Below are positions 1 through 27,697 of a DNA stretch of 64,000 nucleotides, in pieces. The stretch covers positions 33,359,302-33,423,301 of the forward strand of contig NC_088645.1 in the NCBI RefSeq assembly GCF_964019385.1. The letters are read 5' to 3'. A program made the translations under genes and the position numbers. Below the pieces are notes generated by a model that was given only the letters and a program-made list of their open reading frames with translations, was not told where the DNA came from and made no database searches. The stretch's first letter is position 1. Each line of letters starts with the position of its first letter. The DNA comes from Sycon ciliatum (Eukaryota; Porifera; Calcarea; Leucosolenida; Sycettidae).

Positions 1-1828
1 ACGTACAAGCGGCTCCGTCACCGCAACAGAAGTGGAATACTCCCGCTCCGCCTCAGCCGCCAGAATCGGGATGTTTAGGCCTCCAAGGCGGGTGGGCACT
101 GAGAGGAGTCGCCGAAGGCTTGCCTCATCAGGCACCTCCCGACCCAAGAGGAGGGGTAGCAGGTCACGGTTGACCAGGGTATCCAGGCGCTCTAGTAACG
201 CAGGCGGGCAGGATGCCACTCGGAGCACGTAGCGCCACTTGGAGTAGACACCCTGCAGCGTGGCGTAAACTGCATGAGGCTGAGTACGGGCCACAGATAC
301 CAGGTTCACCACCTGCCTGCACCAGGCGGATACCGCCTCCTCAAGGTACGCGGCCCTGAAGCTTCCTGCGCCGAGCACTCCTCCCAGATATCGACAACCG
401 GAGGTTATGATTTTGATGCCGGTGCCGGCGAACAGGGTGGACGCCTCCTCCAAACACTCCTCCTTGACCAGCAGCACCGTTTTTGTTGGGTTAGGGGTAT
501 ATCCGTAGGCCGGGCCAAGCTCCTTCACACTGTTCCAATAGCGCAACAGAGACCGGACACGGCCAGCGGCGGAATCGTCGTCAGCGTACCACTCCTGCAC
601 GATATCGGGGCAGAGCTCTCCCAAGCGGCGTATGAGAGGCGTTATGGCCACAGCGTATATTCCCATCGCCAAGGGATCGCCCTGACAGGTACCCTCGCGC
701 GACAGCACTTCGCCACCACCAGCAACAAACAATCGGCTTGGCGAACGGTAGGTGTTGTGGAAGATCTGGCCAAGCGGCGGGCAGACCACGGGTACATTAT
801 GCATGGCGACGGCACGGTTCAGCGAGTTGAAAGCGTTCCCTGCGTCTACCAGTAGGATCGCCTCAGTCGCTGGTTGCTCAAAGAGGTGCTCCATGGCATG
901 TACCGCAGCCTCGCAGCCAGATGGGACACCCGCGCACAGCTGCAGAGGAGCCGTGACCATGAGCATGTCAGGCTCTATCACTCGGGCGACAGCCTTGCAG
1001 ACGATCCTACGGAACACCTCACCCACTGCGATTGGCCGCACGCCCGGGTCCTTATTGAGCGGAATCAGCCGGGCCGCAGTGAAGGCTGCCAAGGAATCCG
1101 GGTCAACATCCTCCCTGCACAGAAGCCTGGCGGTCTCCGCCATGGAAGAAGCCAGCCGGTCCGAACAAGCTCCGTAGCATGTCAGCATTCGCTGCCAAGC
1201 CTCTGCGTCAAGGCCAGACGGGCCGGATGAGCCGGACATCTCGCGAGCGACGCGTTTAATCAAGGCGGGTGTCAGCCTCTCAAACAGAATGGGATCACAT
1301 TCGGGCCTGTCCGCCGCATCCACCAGAACGCTCGGGTCAGGGCTAGCAGGTAATGGGTGCTTTTCGAGAAGTGCATCTCTCACGGTCTTCCCAGTGTCGG
1401 CGTCCATGACCTCATCCATCGCCAATACCCCACCGGACGAGGCTGATGAGGCGAGACGAATGGCCGACTGTATTCTGCCGGAGAAGACCAGCTTGCTGAA
1501 TCTCATATCATCAATTTGCCCATCTGCCTCCCGAGGCCCAGAGTCCCGAAGAGGGGGCAAATGTGCCTGGAGGCACCGTCCCTCGCGCAGCAGCTCACCA
1601 ATCCGCCCAGATTCCCATAGGCCGAGACGCCGATCAAGGTGCGGTGCCGAAGCCCCGTACTGGGTAGCACATGGCTTCTGTAGGAGCAACTGGGAAGCCA
1701 CGACCACAGCCGCCCAGGCATGCCGGCGCGCTGCACCACCAACAGCAAACGAGTGCATGAGGTCAGCCAGTAGAGCCACAAACCGCCGACCCACGGCTCC
1801 ATGTGGCACAATAAATAGATTCCGAGCC
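1..1828 (-). mobile_element. RLE-A: RLE-type LINE, 5'-truncated copy, runs off the left edge
   Basis: Read on the minus strand, the frame is open from the array boundary to base 1 (about 609 codons) with no stop. It aligns with RLE-B, -C and -D from the RNLFIVP segment onward, so the N-terminal cysteine cluster and about 200 residues are missing; the first element-derived codons directly abut the (ACT)n strand of the array. Visible RT landmarks: an ARLIPL...GVRPIAVGEVFRR block (near 1070-950), motif A VDAGNAFN (about 850-770), motif B GTCQGDPLA (about 690-665), motif C WYADDD (about 592-575), then GYTPNPTKT and YLGGVLG. The endonuclease region lies beyond the window. No damage is seen apart from the 5' truncation. 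Family assignment is firm; activity cannot be judged from a partial copy. Confidence 0.93.
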
Positions 1829-6816
<4,988 letters not shown>

Positions 6817-7315
6817 ATACTCATAAAAAGGACACACTTCAGGCTCATTACAAACATCTTGAAAGTTTTTGTCTTCACAAGTATACTTTCAAGCCTTCTC
6901 ATCAGGTGAAATACAGGCAAGAGAAAAGGAACAGGAACAGTGGATTAAATACAGTAAGAAGGTGGTAAAACAGCGCAAAAAGAAAGAAAGAAAGAAAGAA
7001 GATAGCTAAAGTAAACAGCGAAAATTGCAATAATGACACAAAGGTGCAAATGCGAGAAAACTCAATAAGCGCGACATGTAGTGCGACAACAAGAGACAAC
7101 CACTGGACATACATGTAACTAACGAGGTTTTGACGACCTACCTAACAGCCTAAGTGTGAATTTGATTTGTTTCTGTTTGCAAAGGTTGGGTTTCCTTGTG
7201 TGGATGTGTACAGCTTCCAAAACATTCAGCAATCTAGCACTGCGTACACGTGACACAATCGAAAAACAATCATCCGAATACACAGCACGACAATCAGGAT
7301 GCTCAAACAAATGAC
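6817..7315 (-). mobile_element. 3' end of a GIY-YIG-bearing (Penelope-like?) retroelement
   Basis: On the minus strand, a short coding tail (7119-7314) comes straight out of the (ACT)n repeat. It is followed by about 300 nt of untranslated sequence with a TTTC repeat (near 6985-7000) and then a second (ACT)n block. Near the end, CACCTGATGAGAAGGC resembles the 3' regions of GIY-YIG retroelements (recollection). The 5' part is missing, as expected from a 5'-truncated retrotransposition event into the array. Confidence 0.6.
7119..7314 (-). pseudogene. C-terminal fragment of a GIY-YIG endonuclease-like domain
   Basis: About 64 codons from the array edge to a TAG stop at 7119-7121. The segment contains CRAVYSDDCFSIV, then LNVLEAVHIHTRKPNL and CKQK. 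The pattern 'L..EA..I....P.LN.Q' is characteristic of the last helix of GIY-YIG nucleases attached to retroelement proteins; the catalytic GIY and YIG strands are not present. A homologous tail lies on the plus strand at 53500-53681 (VLEAVYIRIRDPNLCKQK). No initiator codon is possible except through the repeat, so this is a fragment and not a gene. Confidence 0.55.
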
Positions 7316-14616
<7,301 letters not shown>

Positions 14617-17600
14617 TTCTTCTGGCAGTGCTGCAGGCTGCATGACATGTCACGGCGTGAGGCTTCTGCTGGGCCCTGTTGCTCCTGCAGCAAGAAAAGT
14701 GGTACGTGCGGAGCATGTTCATGCAATAGGAATGGACGCTGCTGTGTCAATTGTTACCCAGGTCAGATTGGGCGCTGTAGGAATTTTGGAAATTTGGATT
14801 TGCATGATGTTGGTGGATCGGAGGTGCCTCAAGGCCTTTCTGCTGGTGATCCGCCGGCCTGGAGTGGACGAAGAGTGCAGCCTTCTCGACCGGGTGATTC
14901 CGCTGCTGGCCGGACCGGTGGCGTGCCTCGAGAGGTACGGAATACTTCGGTATCCAGGCCCCCGTCGTCGGCCGCTGCATGCTCTGGTGTAGCACCGGCG
15001 CCTGGATTCACAGGATCTTCCCAATCTTATTTATCTGCGCCTGCGGCTCCGTCTGTGAAGTCGCTGCGGGTGGATTTGCCTGTTCCTGTGTGCTCGGAGA
15101 CTGTTTCTGATTACGCTGCCGCCTCTTCGTCCGCGGGTGCTTCTTCTGATCCCACTGCAGCTTCCCGGGTACCTGTGTCTGCGGCGCCGGCCTCTGTGGG
15201 TCCCGGTTCGTCTGGACAGCCTCAGGCGGAACCATCCTGTTCACCAGCATCGCTATATCAGCCATCGCATGTTCGTCTGGCCCCTCTGCGTCCGGAAAAG
15301 CAAGCGTCGCGTGAGCCGAGTACGGTGGTTGAGGGTGGCAGTAACTCATCTGCAGATGAAGGGTTTTGGAGTCAGACTACTGATGAGACTGTGAGCATGT
15401 TCGATTCTGCATACCGTGAAGTCATCTCATGGAGAAGAAACGTGTTTATGGTCCCCTTCGGCTCGGAAGGCAAAGAGTTCGTCAAGGAGATTGCACGCCT
15501 CATTGGCTTATTTACGGATGGCTCGGGTGCTCGGGCCTTTGCGTGGTCGGCGGTGGTCGTCGCCTGTCATCTGTTGTTGCAGAAGCCGTTTCGTGGATCT
15601 GCGGCTAGCGACCACAAGACGTTTTTGGCCAAGCGGCTTGGGCTGTGGACTGCCGGTGATCTCTCTCCATTGCTACGGGAGTCCCGATGCATTCAGGCTC
15701 ATCTCTCTGATGCAGCCGTGGGTGATTCGAGTCCACGTGCTTTGGACGATGTTCGCTTAGCGAACATGGTTTTCAATGACCGAGTTGGCAGTGCTGCCCA
15801 ATACCTGGATGCTGATGGTGCTGGTGGCGTTCTTCCCCTGGATGAAGAGGTGAGTGGGAAGTCAGTTCTAGAGCACCTGCGGGATAAGCACCCTGCTCCC
15901 CAGCCGGCTGATCCAGACATCCTACTGGACTGTAGCCCCGACCCCCCGGATCCAGTTATGTTTGAGGCGATAACACCAGCAGCTATGAAGAAGACGATAT
16001 TGGGAATGAAGGGAGCTGCTGGACCTTCGGCTTTGGATGCGGCTGCCTGGCGTCGGATGGTTGGCATGTTCAAGTCAGCTTCTGACGAGCTCTGTTCGGC
16101 CCTCTCTCGCATGGCCAAATGCCTGTGCACGGAGAGGCTGGACGCTTTGCATCTGCGCCCGTTTCTGGCAGCGCGACTGATACCACTGGATAAGCGACCT
16201 GGCGTGCAGCCCATCGCTGTGGGTGAGGTGTTTCGGCGTGCAGTTGGCAAGGCAATCATGGCGGCGATTGAGAAGGATGTGGTGATTGCAACGGCGCCAA
16301 CCCAGCTGTGCGTCGGGATACCATCGGCATGTGAAGTGGCTGTGGAGGCGCTGTCATCGGTATTTGCCAAGGAGGAGTCAGAGGCAATACTCCTCGTCGA
16401 CGCCACTAACGCCTTTAATTCAGTGAACCGGGCAGCTGCACTGAACAACATACCACGCGTGTGCCCAGCTGCAGGGCGGGTATTTGTGAACACGTACGAA
16501 GCGGATATCCCCCTGTACCTGGATGGTGGCGAGACACTCTACTCAAGAGAGGGCACGTGCCAAGGAGATCCACTGGCCATGGCATTTTATGCTTTGGCTA
16601 CCGTCCCTCTGGCCAAGCATCTGTCCACAACATGCAGTGGTTCCATGCAGGTGTGGTATGCTGACGACAATGCCGCTGTGGACCGCGTTGTGGCACTCGG
16701 TGAGTACTGGAACTGCATCTCGGCTGAGGGCCCGAAGTATGGCTACAAGCCTAATGCTGCCAAGACCGTGCTCCTCGTCAAGAGCCATCTGGTGTCAGAC
16801 GCTGAGTGGGTATTTGCTGGCACTGGCATCCGGATTTGCTCTGATGGCGTCCGGTATCTCGGTGGAGTCATCGGCAGCACTGAGTTCTGTGATGGGTTTG
16901 TGGGAAGCCGTGTGGGTGACTGGTGTGCTTTAACCAAGAGGCTGGCGAGTGTTGCAGAGACCCAGCCCCACGCGGCTTACCACTTATTCATCTCTGCCAT
17001 TCAGTCTCGGTGGTCATACTTGCAGCGCGTTGCTAATGCTGACGGGGCACTCTACGCACCCCTGGATCGCGTCCTAAATGATCAGCTGCTGCCTGCATTC
17101 ACGGGCCATTCTGTGCCGGTTGAGGGAGGTTTGCGAGCACTGCTTTCCCTTCCAGCAAAGCTTGGTGGTCTTGCGGTCCGTAGCAATGTGTCACGGGCGG
17201 CTGCTGAGCGCACCTTGTGCCGAGACGCCATTGCACCCATGGTGGAGTTGGTAGTCGGTGGCACCTCCACGCATGAGGTGTCGTCTGTGGTAACAGCATG
17301 CAGGACATTGGCTGCAGGTGCTCGGGCGGCGCGCCGTGTTCAGCAGCGGAACTTGGCAGAGGAGATCCGATCCGGCCTCCCGCCCACGCAACGGCTACTG
17401 GTAGAGGTCGCAGGTGAAGATGGCGTCTCAAGTTGGTTGACGACTCCACCTGCGACTACAATGCCTGGGACCGTTTTCAGCAGGACGGATTTCCGTGATG
17501 CTGTGGGCCTACGATATGGCCTTCCCTTGGAAGGTTTGCCAGCATCATGCGTGTGTGGCAAAGACATGACAAGCCACCACGCTATGACATGCCCCTGTGG

Positions 17601-18585
17601 CGGGTACCCAACGCAACGTCACAACGAGGTTCGGGACCTGCTGGCTAGTGCCATGTCCGAGGTGGCGTATGATGTCGAGTTGGAGCCTGTTCTGCTGCCT
17701 CTGGATGGTGAGACGGTCTCAGGTATTAGAGCTGATGCCGCTCGTGCAGACATACGGGCTCGCGGTTTCTGGACGCGACAGCAAAACGCCTTCTTTGATG
17801 TTCGGGTTACCCACCCAAGGCCGTCTTTGCTGTCGCGTTCGGGAGTAGCGAGCCAGTTGTCTGACAACGAGAGGCAGAAGAAGCGCCAGTACTCGAGCCG
17901 GATCAACAACGTCGACCGCGGTTCGTTCACGCCGTTGGTTTTCGCCACCAATGGGCAGTGTGCGCCGGAGGCGTCAATATTCCTGAAGTCGTTAGCAGCT
18001 CAAATCAGTGAGAGGAACCGTGATCTCCCCTACTCACTGATCATGCGCCAGCTTCGTGCCCGGATCAGTGTGTGCCTGATTCGCTGGCAAATAACTTGTC
18101 TGCGGGGGTCACGGCACTCGTACCGCCGAAGGCTCATGGGTGCTGGTCATGGCGGTTTTGTGGTGGAGTGTAGGGCCCGTGCCCACCTGGCTGTTTAGCA
18201 TGCCTGACCTAACTGTTTCATGATATTGTCTGTATTTTTGTTGTAGCAATTTTGCTATTATATGTTGGTCATGATTTGATGGTTGACTTGCCCGTTTTCT
18301 TTTTGTACCTTATCTGGTTTTCTCTTGTCTGGGTTGTTGGATGAGTTGGGTAAACGGTGCTGCTTTGATTGTGTTTGCGGATGCGGGTTTACTCTTTGTT
18401 TTGGTATTCGATAGTTGACTTGATTCTTTTATTTTATTTTCTTATTGGATTTTCCGATTTATTTGATTTGATTTTCCTATCTACGATATACTTCATTGGA
18501 TTTGTCACCATTGCTTTCTTTGCTTCCGTTTTTTGAATTCTTCATTCCGGCACCCAGTTTGTTATCAAATAAAGTCAACGTTCTC
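14617..18585 (+). mobile_element. RLE-C: RLE-type LINE inserted in (AGT)n
   Basis: The element begins about 30 nt upstream of its start codon, directly at the repeat edge, and has an intact ORF at 14647-18198. Its T-rich 3' UTR of about 387 nt ends AATAAA (18569-18574), then GTCAACGTTCTC, then (AGT)n. Compared with RLE-B the leader is nearly absent, so the copy is either slightly 5'-truncated or from a subfamily with a short leader. AGT repeats flank both ends. Confidence 0.92.
14647..18198 (+). CDS. RLE-C ORF: CXC-like cluster, reverse transcriptase and restriction-like endonuclease (1183 aa)
   Basis: This is the intact single protein of a second subfamily. The ATG at 14647 was chosen because the cysteine cluster follows at once (residues 11-44, same spacing as RLE-B with one extra CC pair). 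A Ser/Pro/Ala-rich linker of about 250 residues follows, longer than in RLE-D. RT motifs are LLVDATNAFN (near 585), TCQGDPLA (near 636), WYADDN (near 669) and GYKPNAAKT. The CCHC knuckle CVCGKDMTSHHAMTC starts near 968, then RHNEVRD, ADIRARGFW (near 1035) and FFDVRVTHP (near 1049). The YADD box is followed by N where the other copies have D, outside the catalytic pair. No stops or shifts are seen. The frame also runs upstream without a stop through the poly-Ser array, but that part lies in the neighbouring repeat. Confidence 0.92.
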   Translation: MSRREASAGPCCSCSKKSGTCGACSCNRNGRCCVNCYPGQIGRCRNFGNLDLHDVGGSEVPQGLSAGDPPAWSGRRVQPSRPGDSAAGRTGGVPREVRNTSVSRPPSSAAACSGVAPAPGFTGSSQSYLSAPAAPSVKSLRVDLPVPVCSETVSDYAAASSSAGASSDPTAASRVPVSAAPASVGPGSSGQPQAEPSCSPASLYQPSHVRLAPLRPEKQASREPSTVVEGGSNSSADEGFWSQTTDETVSMFDSAYREVISWRRNVFMVPFGSEGKEFVKEIARLIGLFTDGSGARAFAWSAVVVACHLLLQKPFRGSAASDHKTFLAKRLGLWTAGDLSPLLRESRCIQAHLSDAAVGDSSPRALDDVRLANMVFNDRVGSAAQYLDADGAGGVLPLDEEVSGKSVLEHLRDKHPAPQPADPDILLDCSPDPPDPVMFEAITPAAMKKTILGMKGAAGPSALDAAAWRRMVGMFKSASDELCSALSRMAKCLCTERLDALHLRPFLAARLIPLDKRPGVQPIAVGEVFRRAVGKAIMAAIEKDVVIATAPTQLCVGIPSACEVAVEALSSVFAKEESEAILLVDATNAFNSVNRAAALNNIPRVCPAAGRVFVNTYEADIPLYLDGGETLYSREGTCQGDPLAMAFYALATVPLAKHLSTTCSGSMQVWYADDNAAVDRVVALGEYWNCISAEGPKYGYKPNAAKTVLLVKSHLVSDAEWVFAGTGIRICSDGVRYLGGVIGSTEFCDGFVGSRVGDWCALTKRLASVAETQPHAAYHLFISAIQSRWSYLQRVANADGALYAPLDRVLNDQLLPAFTGHSVPVEGGLRALLSLPAKLGGLAVRSNVSRAAAERTLCRDAIAPMVELVVGGTSTHEVSSVVTACRTLAAGARAARRVQQRNLAEEIRSGLPPTQRLLVEVAGEDGVSSWLTTPPATTMPGTVFSRTDFRDAVGLRYGLPLEGLPASCVCGKDMTSHHAMTCPCGGYPTQRHNEVRDLLASAMSEVAYDVELEPVLLPLDGETVSGIRADAARADIRARGFWTRQQNAFFDVRVTHPRPSLLSRSGVASQLSDNERQKKRQYSSRINNVDRGSFTPLVFATNGQCAPEASIFLKSLAAQISERNRDLPYSLIMRQLRARISVCLIRWQITCLRGSRHSYRRRLMGAGHGGFVVECRARAHLAV

Positions 18586-18906
<321 letters not shown>

Positions 18907-19173
18907 CACATCCTTTATTGCTGAACCCACAAATAATTGTGATACAAATTGTAAACCATCCGAGGAAGAAGAGAAAGCCATTAAAAATAAAAAATAAAAA
19001 AACCAAAAAGGTTATTGTACCATGCCAAACGGCTATTATTAAGTCATGTACCAATTGTAATACATGACGTAGTATAGTAGTCAAGCACCTACAAAATACT
19101 TTGCAGGATAATATTTAAGTTGCCTAGCATGCCTACAAATCCGCAGAGCATGCCAATGTTAAATAGGCCAACA
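18907..19173 (-). mobile_element. 3' end of an unidentified retroelement, minus strand, inserted in the array
   Basis: This 267-nt non-coding spacer lies between two repeat blocks. Read on the minus strand it is T-rich and ends AATAAA, then GGATGTG, then (ACT)n, the same end design as the RLE elements but on the other strand of the array. No reading frame of note and no match to the 3' UTRs of RLE-B, -C or -D was seen. It is best read as a heavily 5'-truncated LINE copy; this is inference from the end structure alone. Confidence 0.45.
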
Positions 19174-20467
<1,294 letters not shown>

Positions 20468-23400
20468 CCAGCTTCCTAATGCCACAGTAGTATGGCTAAA
20501 TGTTGCACATGCGGTCCTTCTGGGACATGCAAATCATGTGTTTGTGTCAAGAACAGTAGAAAATGTACGAACTGTGCGCCAAGGGCGAAGTTGAGGTGCA
20601 GGAATCTATCAGCCGCAACCTGTGGCATGACTTCCGCCAGCCAGCCAATTGCTCCACCAATTAGCTCCAGTACGCAACGCAACACCGACCCTCCAGCTAG
20701 TTGCCCTGAACTGTCGACCGCAGCAACAGGGACAACGAGAGAGCCCCGGTCGTCTGATGTGGCCAACACCAGTGCTGAATCAAGCGTTCTTATCAGTGGG
20801 ACATCGCCTGAACAGTCATTATTGCCAGGAGGAGATACAACATTGCTCTTGGCCGGTCTGGACGATTCTCAGCATAGTTTCGACGAAAACATATGGAACA
20901 GTCCGGCGGATGACATACAAGCTTGCTTCCAAGACGTATACAACGAATGTGTGCAGTGGGAGAGGAATCTGGTAATGATTCCGTATGGTTCAGCCGGGTC
21001 TTCGTTTGTGAATGAATTGGCCCGCTTAATATCAGCGTTTGCCGCTGACTCGCCACTTCGTCCCATCTCCTGGACAGCGGTAACGGTTGCGTGCCAGCTA
21101 CTATTACAGCGACCTCACCCGGAGTCCCGGGCTGCTGAGAATGCAACCCACATCACGCGACGTATGAAATCGTGGTCATGTGGCAGGCTTGAGGACATCC
21201 TGGACGAAGCCAGGTGTATTCAAGCGCACCTACCCGCTGGGAAGCGTCGCCAGAAACTGCCTGATACAGTGAACGATACAACCTTCAGTCGACGAGTATT
21301 CGCAGGGAAGGTTCACTCTGCAGCGAGGATGGTAGGTGATGACTCACCTGGCTCAGTGCTCGGGTTGGAGGACTCGGCCGGTGGTGAAAAGACTGTGCGT
21401 GAGGTACTGCACGACAAGCACCCGTCTCCCTCACCGGCGGTTCCTGGCTCATTGGTGGCGCCGACCGACTCACAGCGGGTGAACCCAATACTCTTCGAGC
21501 GCATCACGCCAAGCCTCATCAAGTTTGTGAGCAGGTCCATGAAGGGCGCCGCTGGTCCGTCTGGACTAGACTCGGAGGCCTGGACCAGGATGCTAACGTG
21601 CTTCGGCCCAGCTTCCAACCGACTTTGCACTGCATTGGCGGATTCGGCACGCGTATTGTGTACTGCGAATATCGAGCCGAGTTTCATGGATGCATTCACT
21701 GCCGCTCGCCTGATCCCCCTTGATAAATCCCCAGGTGTTAGACCCATAGCTGTTGGGGAGGTATTTAGGAGGATTATAGGGCGAGCGATAATGAAGGTGA
21801 TCGAAAGCGACGTCAGAGCTGCGACTGCCCCGCGCCAACTTTGCGTTGGCATGCCAGCTGCTTGCGAGGCTGCCGTTCAGGCAATGGCAGGGGTTTTTGG
21901 TCTTCCTGAAACCGAAGCCGTGCTGCTAATAGATGCATCTAATGCATTCAATTCTCTAAATAGGAATGCTGCCCTGCACAATGTTCCCGCTCTCTGTCCT
22001 GCTTTAGGTCAGGTGTTCAAGAACACGTATGGCGCGCCATGCCGCCTCTTCGTAGCGGGTGGGGGCGAACTTCTTTCCCGTGAGGGGACGTGCCAGGGTG
22101 ACCCCCTTGCGATGGCCATTTACGCTGTTGCTGTTATGCCTCTCATAAACAAACTTTCACACGAATGTCCAAACACCACCCAGCTGTGGTACGCTGATGA
22201 TGATTCCGCTGCTGGCACCCTTCAAGCCGCATCCCTTTACTGGTCTAAGTTATTGCAGCTGGGACCCGACTATGGGTACCACCCCAATCCGGAGAAGACA
22301 GTTCTTCTCGTGAAGCCATCTCTCGAGCACGCAGCTCAGGAATTATTCGCTGGGACTGGGGTGAGAATTGTTACGGATGGTTGCATTTATCTTGGTGGCG
22401 CCCTTGGGTCTGAGAGATTCCTGCACACATTTGTATCGGGCAAGGTTGATAAGTGGGTTCGCCAAGTCGAGCACCTTTCCGAACTCGCCACTACTCAGCC
22501 ACATGCTGCATATACTGTGCTTGTGCGCAGCATTATTTCGCGCTGGCGTTATTGCCTTCGGGCCGTAAATTGCTCTCCCGACCTATTTACTAGATTGGAT
22601 GATGCAATTAATAATTCCCTGCTGCCTGCCATTGCTGGTGTGTCTCTAAGCAGTGACGATCCCCTTCGTCAGCTTTATGGGACTTCCATGCCGCCGTGGC
22701 GGGCTAGGCATCCCCCCAGTTGCACCATTATGTGAGGGTGAGTATTCGCAGTGTACCGAAGCCGTGCGCCCAATAATTGAGGCAGCCGTGCCACAGCTTG
22801 CTGCCGATAGCACGCGAACGGCTGCGAGCCGGCCAGATGCAGCTGAGGAGTTGGCCGAGGTCGAATTGGCGGATGAGGAATCGTCCGGAGAGGCAGTGGA
22901 GCGGAACTCAGTAACTAACATCAACAACGTGGAAGCTATGCCGCTGAATTCTGGGTCGGTGGATATTGTCTCTGCTGACCGGGAGCGCGGTGATGTTCGT
23001 TCTCTGGATGGAGGTGATGCGTCAGAGATTTGGCTCTCACTGCATCCGCCGCGTCACACAGTCAACAATGAAACCGCTGATGAGTCTCTCACCTCATCAT
23101 GGCTTCCGCACCGGCCACCGTCAGCTTCAATGGAAATTCCGTCACGCGATGCTAGCGTTAGCGAGGCTGTGATGGAGACTCGCCTGCGTTTAAGAGAAGG
23201 CAAGAAGAAGAGAGACGCTAGGGACATAGAGATCCTGGCCACAGTACATGATCACCTGACGCCAGACCAGCGATTCTTGGTGGAGATAGCTGGTGAGAAG
23301 GGCGTGTCCTCCTGGCTGACTGTTGAACCAAGGTCCGCCCATGGCACAACACTTAACAAATCAGATTTTCGAGATGCTGTGGCGTTTCGGTACGGTCTAC

Positions 23401-24368
23401 CGCTTGATGGTCTTCCAACGAACTGTGTGTGCGGAGCTAACTTGTCGACTGACCATGCCATGGTGTGCCCTTGTGGTGGCTATCCCACCGCAAGGCATAA
23501 TGAGATACGTGATCTCATCGCTGAGCTACTCAGAAGTGTAAGTCCCGATGTGGCAATCGAGCCCAACCTTCTCCCATTTGGTGGTGAGACATTGGCATGG
23601 TCAACATCTAACCGACCCCAGGAAGCGCGGCTTGACGTCAGGGCTCGTGGCTTTTGGACGCGGCAGCAGGAGGCCTTCTTCGATATCCGGGTAACGCATC
23701 CCAGGGCCACCTTGCTGTCTCGTGAAAAAGCCATGAGCCAATTGGAGCGCAATGAGCGGGAAAAAAAGCGGCATTACGCAGAGCGAGTGAATCAGATCGA
23801 TCGGGGCACATTCACCCCTCTGGTATTTGCGACCAACGGCATGATAGGGAAGGAGTGTTCCGTGTTTTTGAAGGCATTGGTTGGCCGTATTCTAGAGAAA
23901 AATGCTGATTTGGTGTATTCTGTTGTTGTCAATCGTTTGCGATGCCGTTTGTCATTCTGCCTACTTCGCTGGTGTATCACCTGTTTACGTGGCTCTAGGT
24001 CCTCCTATCGCTCTAAGCGCTCGGCGAGCTTTGTGAATGACTGCCGTGTGCTCTCTAGGGCATAGTTTTTCGTTGTCATCATCTCGTATAATGTCAAAAT
24101 GTGATCTAAAGTTTGTTTTCCGGTGTCCTGAAATTTTTTCTTTTGTATGAATCTCGGTTTCATTTCTGGCGGTGTTCAAGCAGTTCTGGTTTGGATGTTT
24201 TTCTTTCCTTTTCCTTCCCCTTTTTCATGTATAAACATTGCTGTTGCCATTAATATTAATTTTGTTATCTTTCTATTTTGTTACAATTTTGCTGTTCGCC
24301 TTTTGAATTCATTGCCCTCCTTGCATTCACATCTTCATTGCTTTGTGCTTTCAATAAAAACACATTTC
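20468..24368 (+). mobile_element. RLE-D: RLE-type LINE inserted in (AGT)n, one frameshift
   Basis: The element has a 24-nt leader, a single ORF broken by one frameshift (20492-24065), and a T-rich 3' UTR of about 300 nt ending AATAAA (24353-24358), then ACACATTTC, then (AGT)n. As in RLE-C the start codon lies almost at the repeat edge. Its RT is closer to RLE-B than to RLE-C (for example FKNTYGAPCRLFVAGGGE against FKNTYSSPCRLFVSGGGE). Confidence 0.92.
20492..24065 (+). pseudogene. RLE-D ORF: CXC-like cluster, RT and RLE, split by a +1 frameshift near 22675
   Basis: The first frame runs 20492-22735 and begins MAKCCTC, with nine cysteines at residues 4-36. RT motif A is LLIDASNAFN (near 481), motif B TCQGDPLA and motif C WYADDD (near 567). 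Around 22672-22679 (CAGCTTTATGGG) the reading moves to the second frame, which carries the rest to the stop at 24063-24065: MGLPCRRGGLGIPP, a long acidic linker, the CCHC knuckle CVCGANLSTDHAMVC, RHNEIRD, RLDVRARGFW and FFDIRVTHP. Comparison with RLE-B suggests one extra T in the T-run. Everything else is open, so the copy is young or the shift is a sequencing error in a homopolymer. Total coding length is about 1190 codons, as in RLE-C. Confidence 0.9.
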
Positions 24369-26602
<2,234 letters not shown>

Positions 26603-26996
26603 CAAGGCCTCTTTTACGGGCAAATGACGCATATGCGTAAACCAAAAGCAACAAGAAACTCAATAAACAATGTCCAACAAAAGAATCTGCTGACTGCAAA
26701 AAAGGACACAAGGTAAAACTCAAGTCCAATAGATCGCGTATGGTACGTATGTGTGAACAAACCAAAAGCCGATTGAGTGGTGAATGTGGAATGTGTAAGT
26801 TGAAAACTCGAGTCTGATAAATAGCCTATTGGGGGTATATGTGTAAAAACATCATAAACCAATAGGGTGGTGGATGTATAATTTGTCTGCGTGTGAATGC
26901 TTATTTCGATCTGTCCGATAAACAAAACAAAACAAACTATTATAAAAGTAGAACCAAAAAAAACAAAAAACAAAAAAAACAAAAACAAAAAAAAAA
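26603..26996 (+). mobile_element. Poly(A)-tailed retro-insertion of unknown family
   Basis: This non-coding insertion of about 394 bp lies between two repeat blocks. Its right end is an A-rich tail of roughly 45 nt with scattered C (AAAAAAAACAAAAAAC-type) before AGT resumes, which looks like a decayed poly(A) tail of a LINE- or SINE-mobilised sequence. Two related AAACCA/ATAAACCAATAGGGTGG-like stretches suggest internal repetition. No tRNA-like box A/B or reading frame was recognised. Confidence 0.45.

Positions 26997-27697
<701 letters not shown>

Noticed and set aside
274-1230. Plus-strand frames of 118-193 codons near the left edge
   Set aside because: They are antisense shadows of the RLE-A reverse transcriptase on the minus strand.
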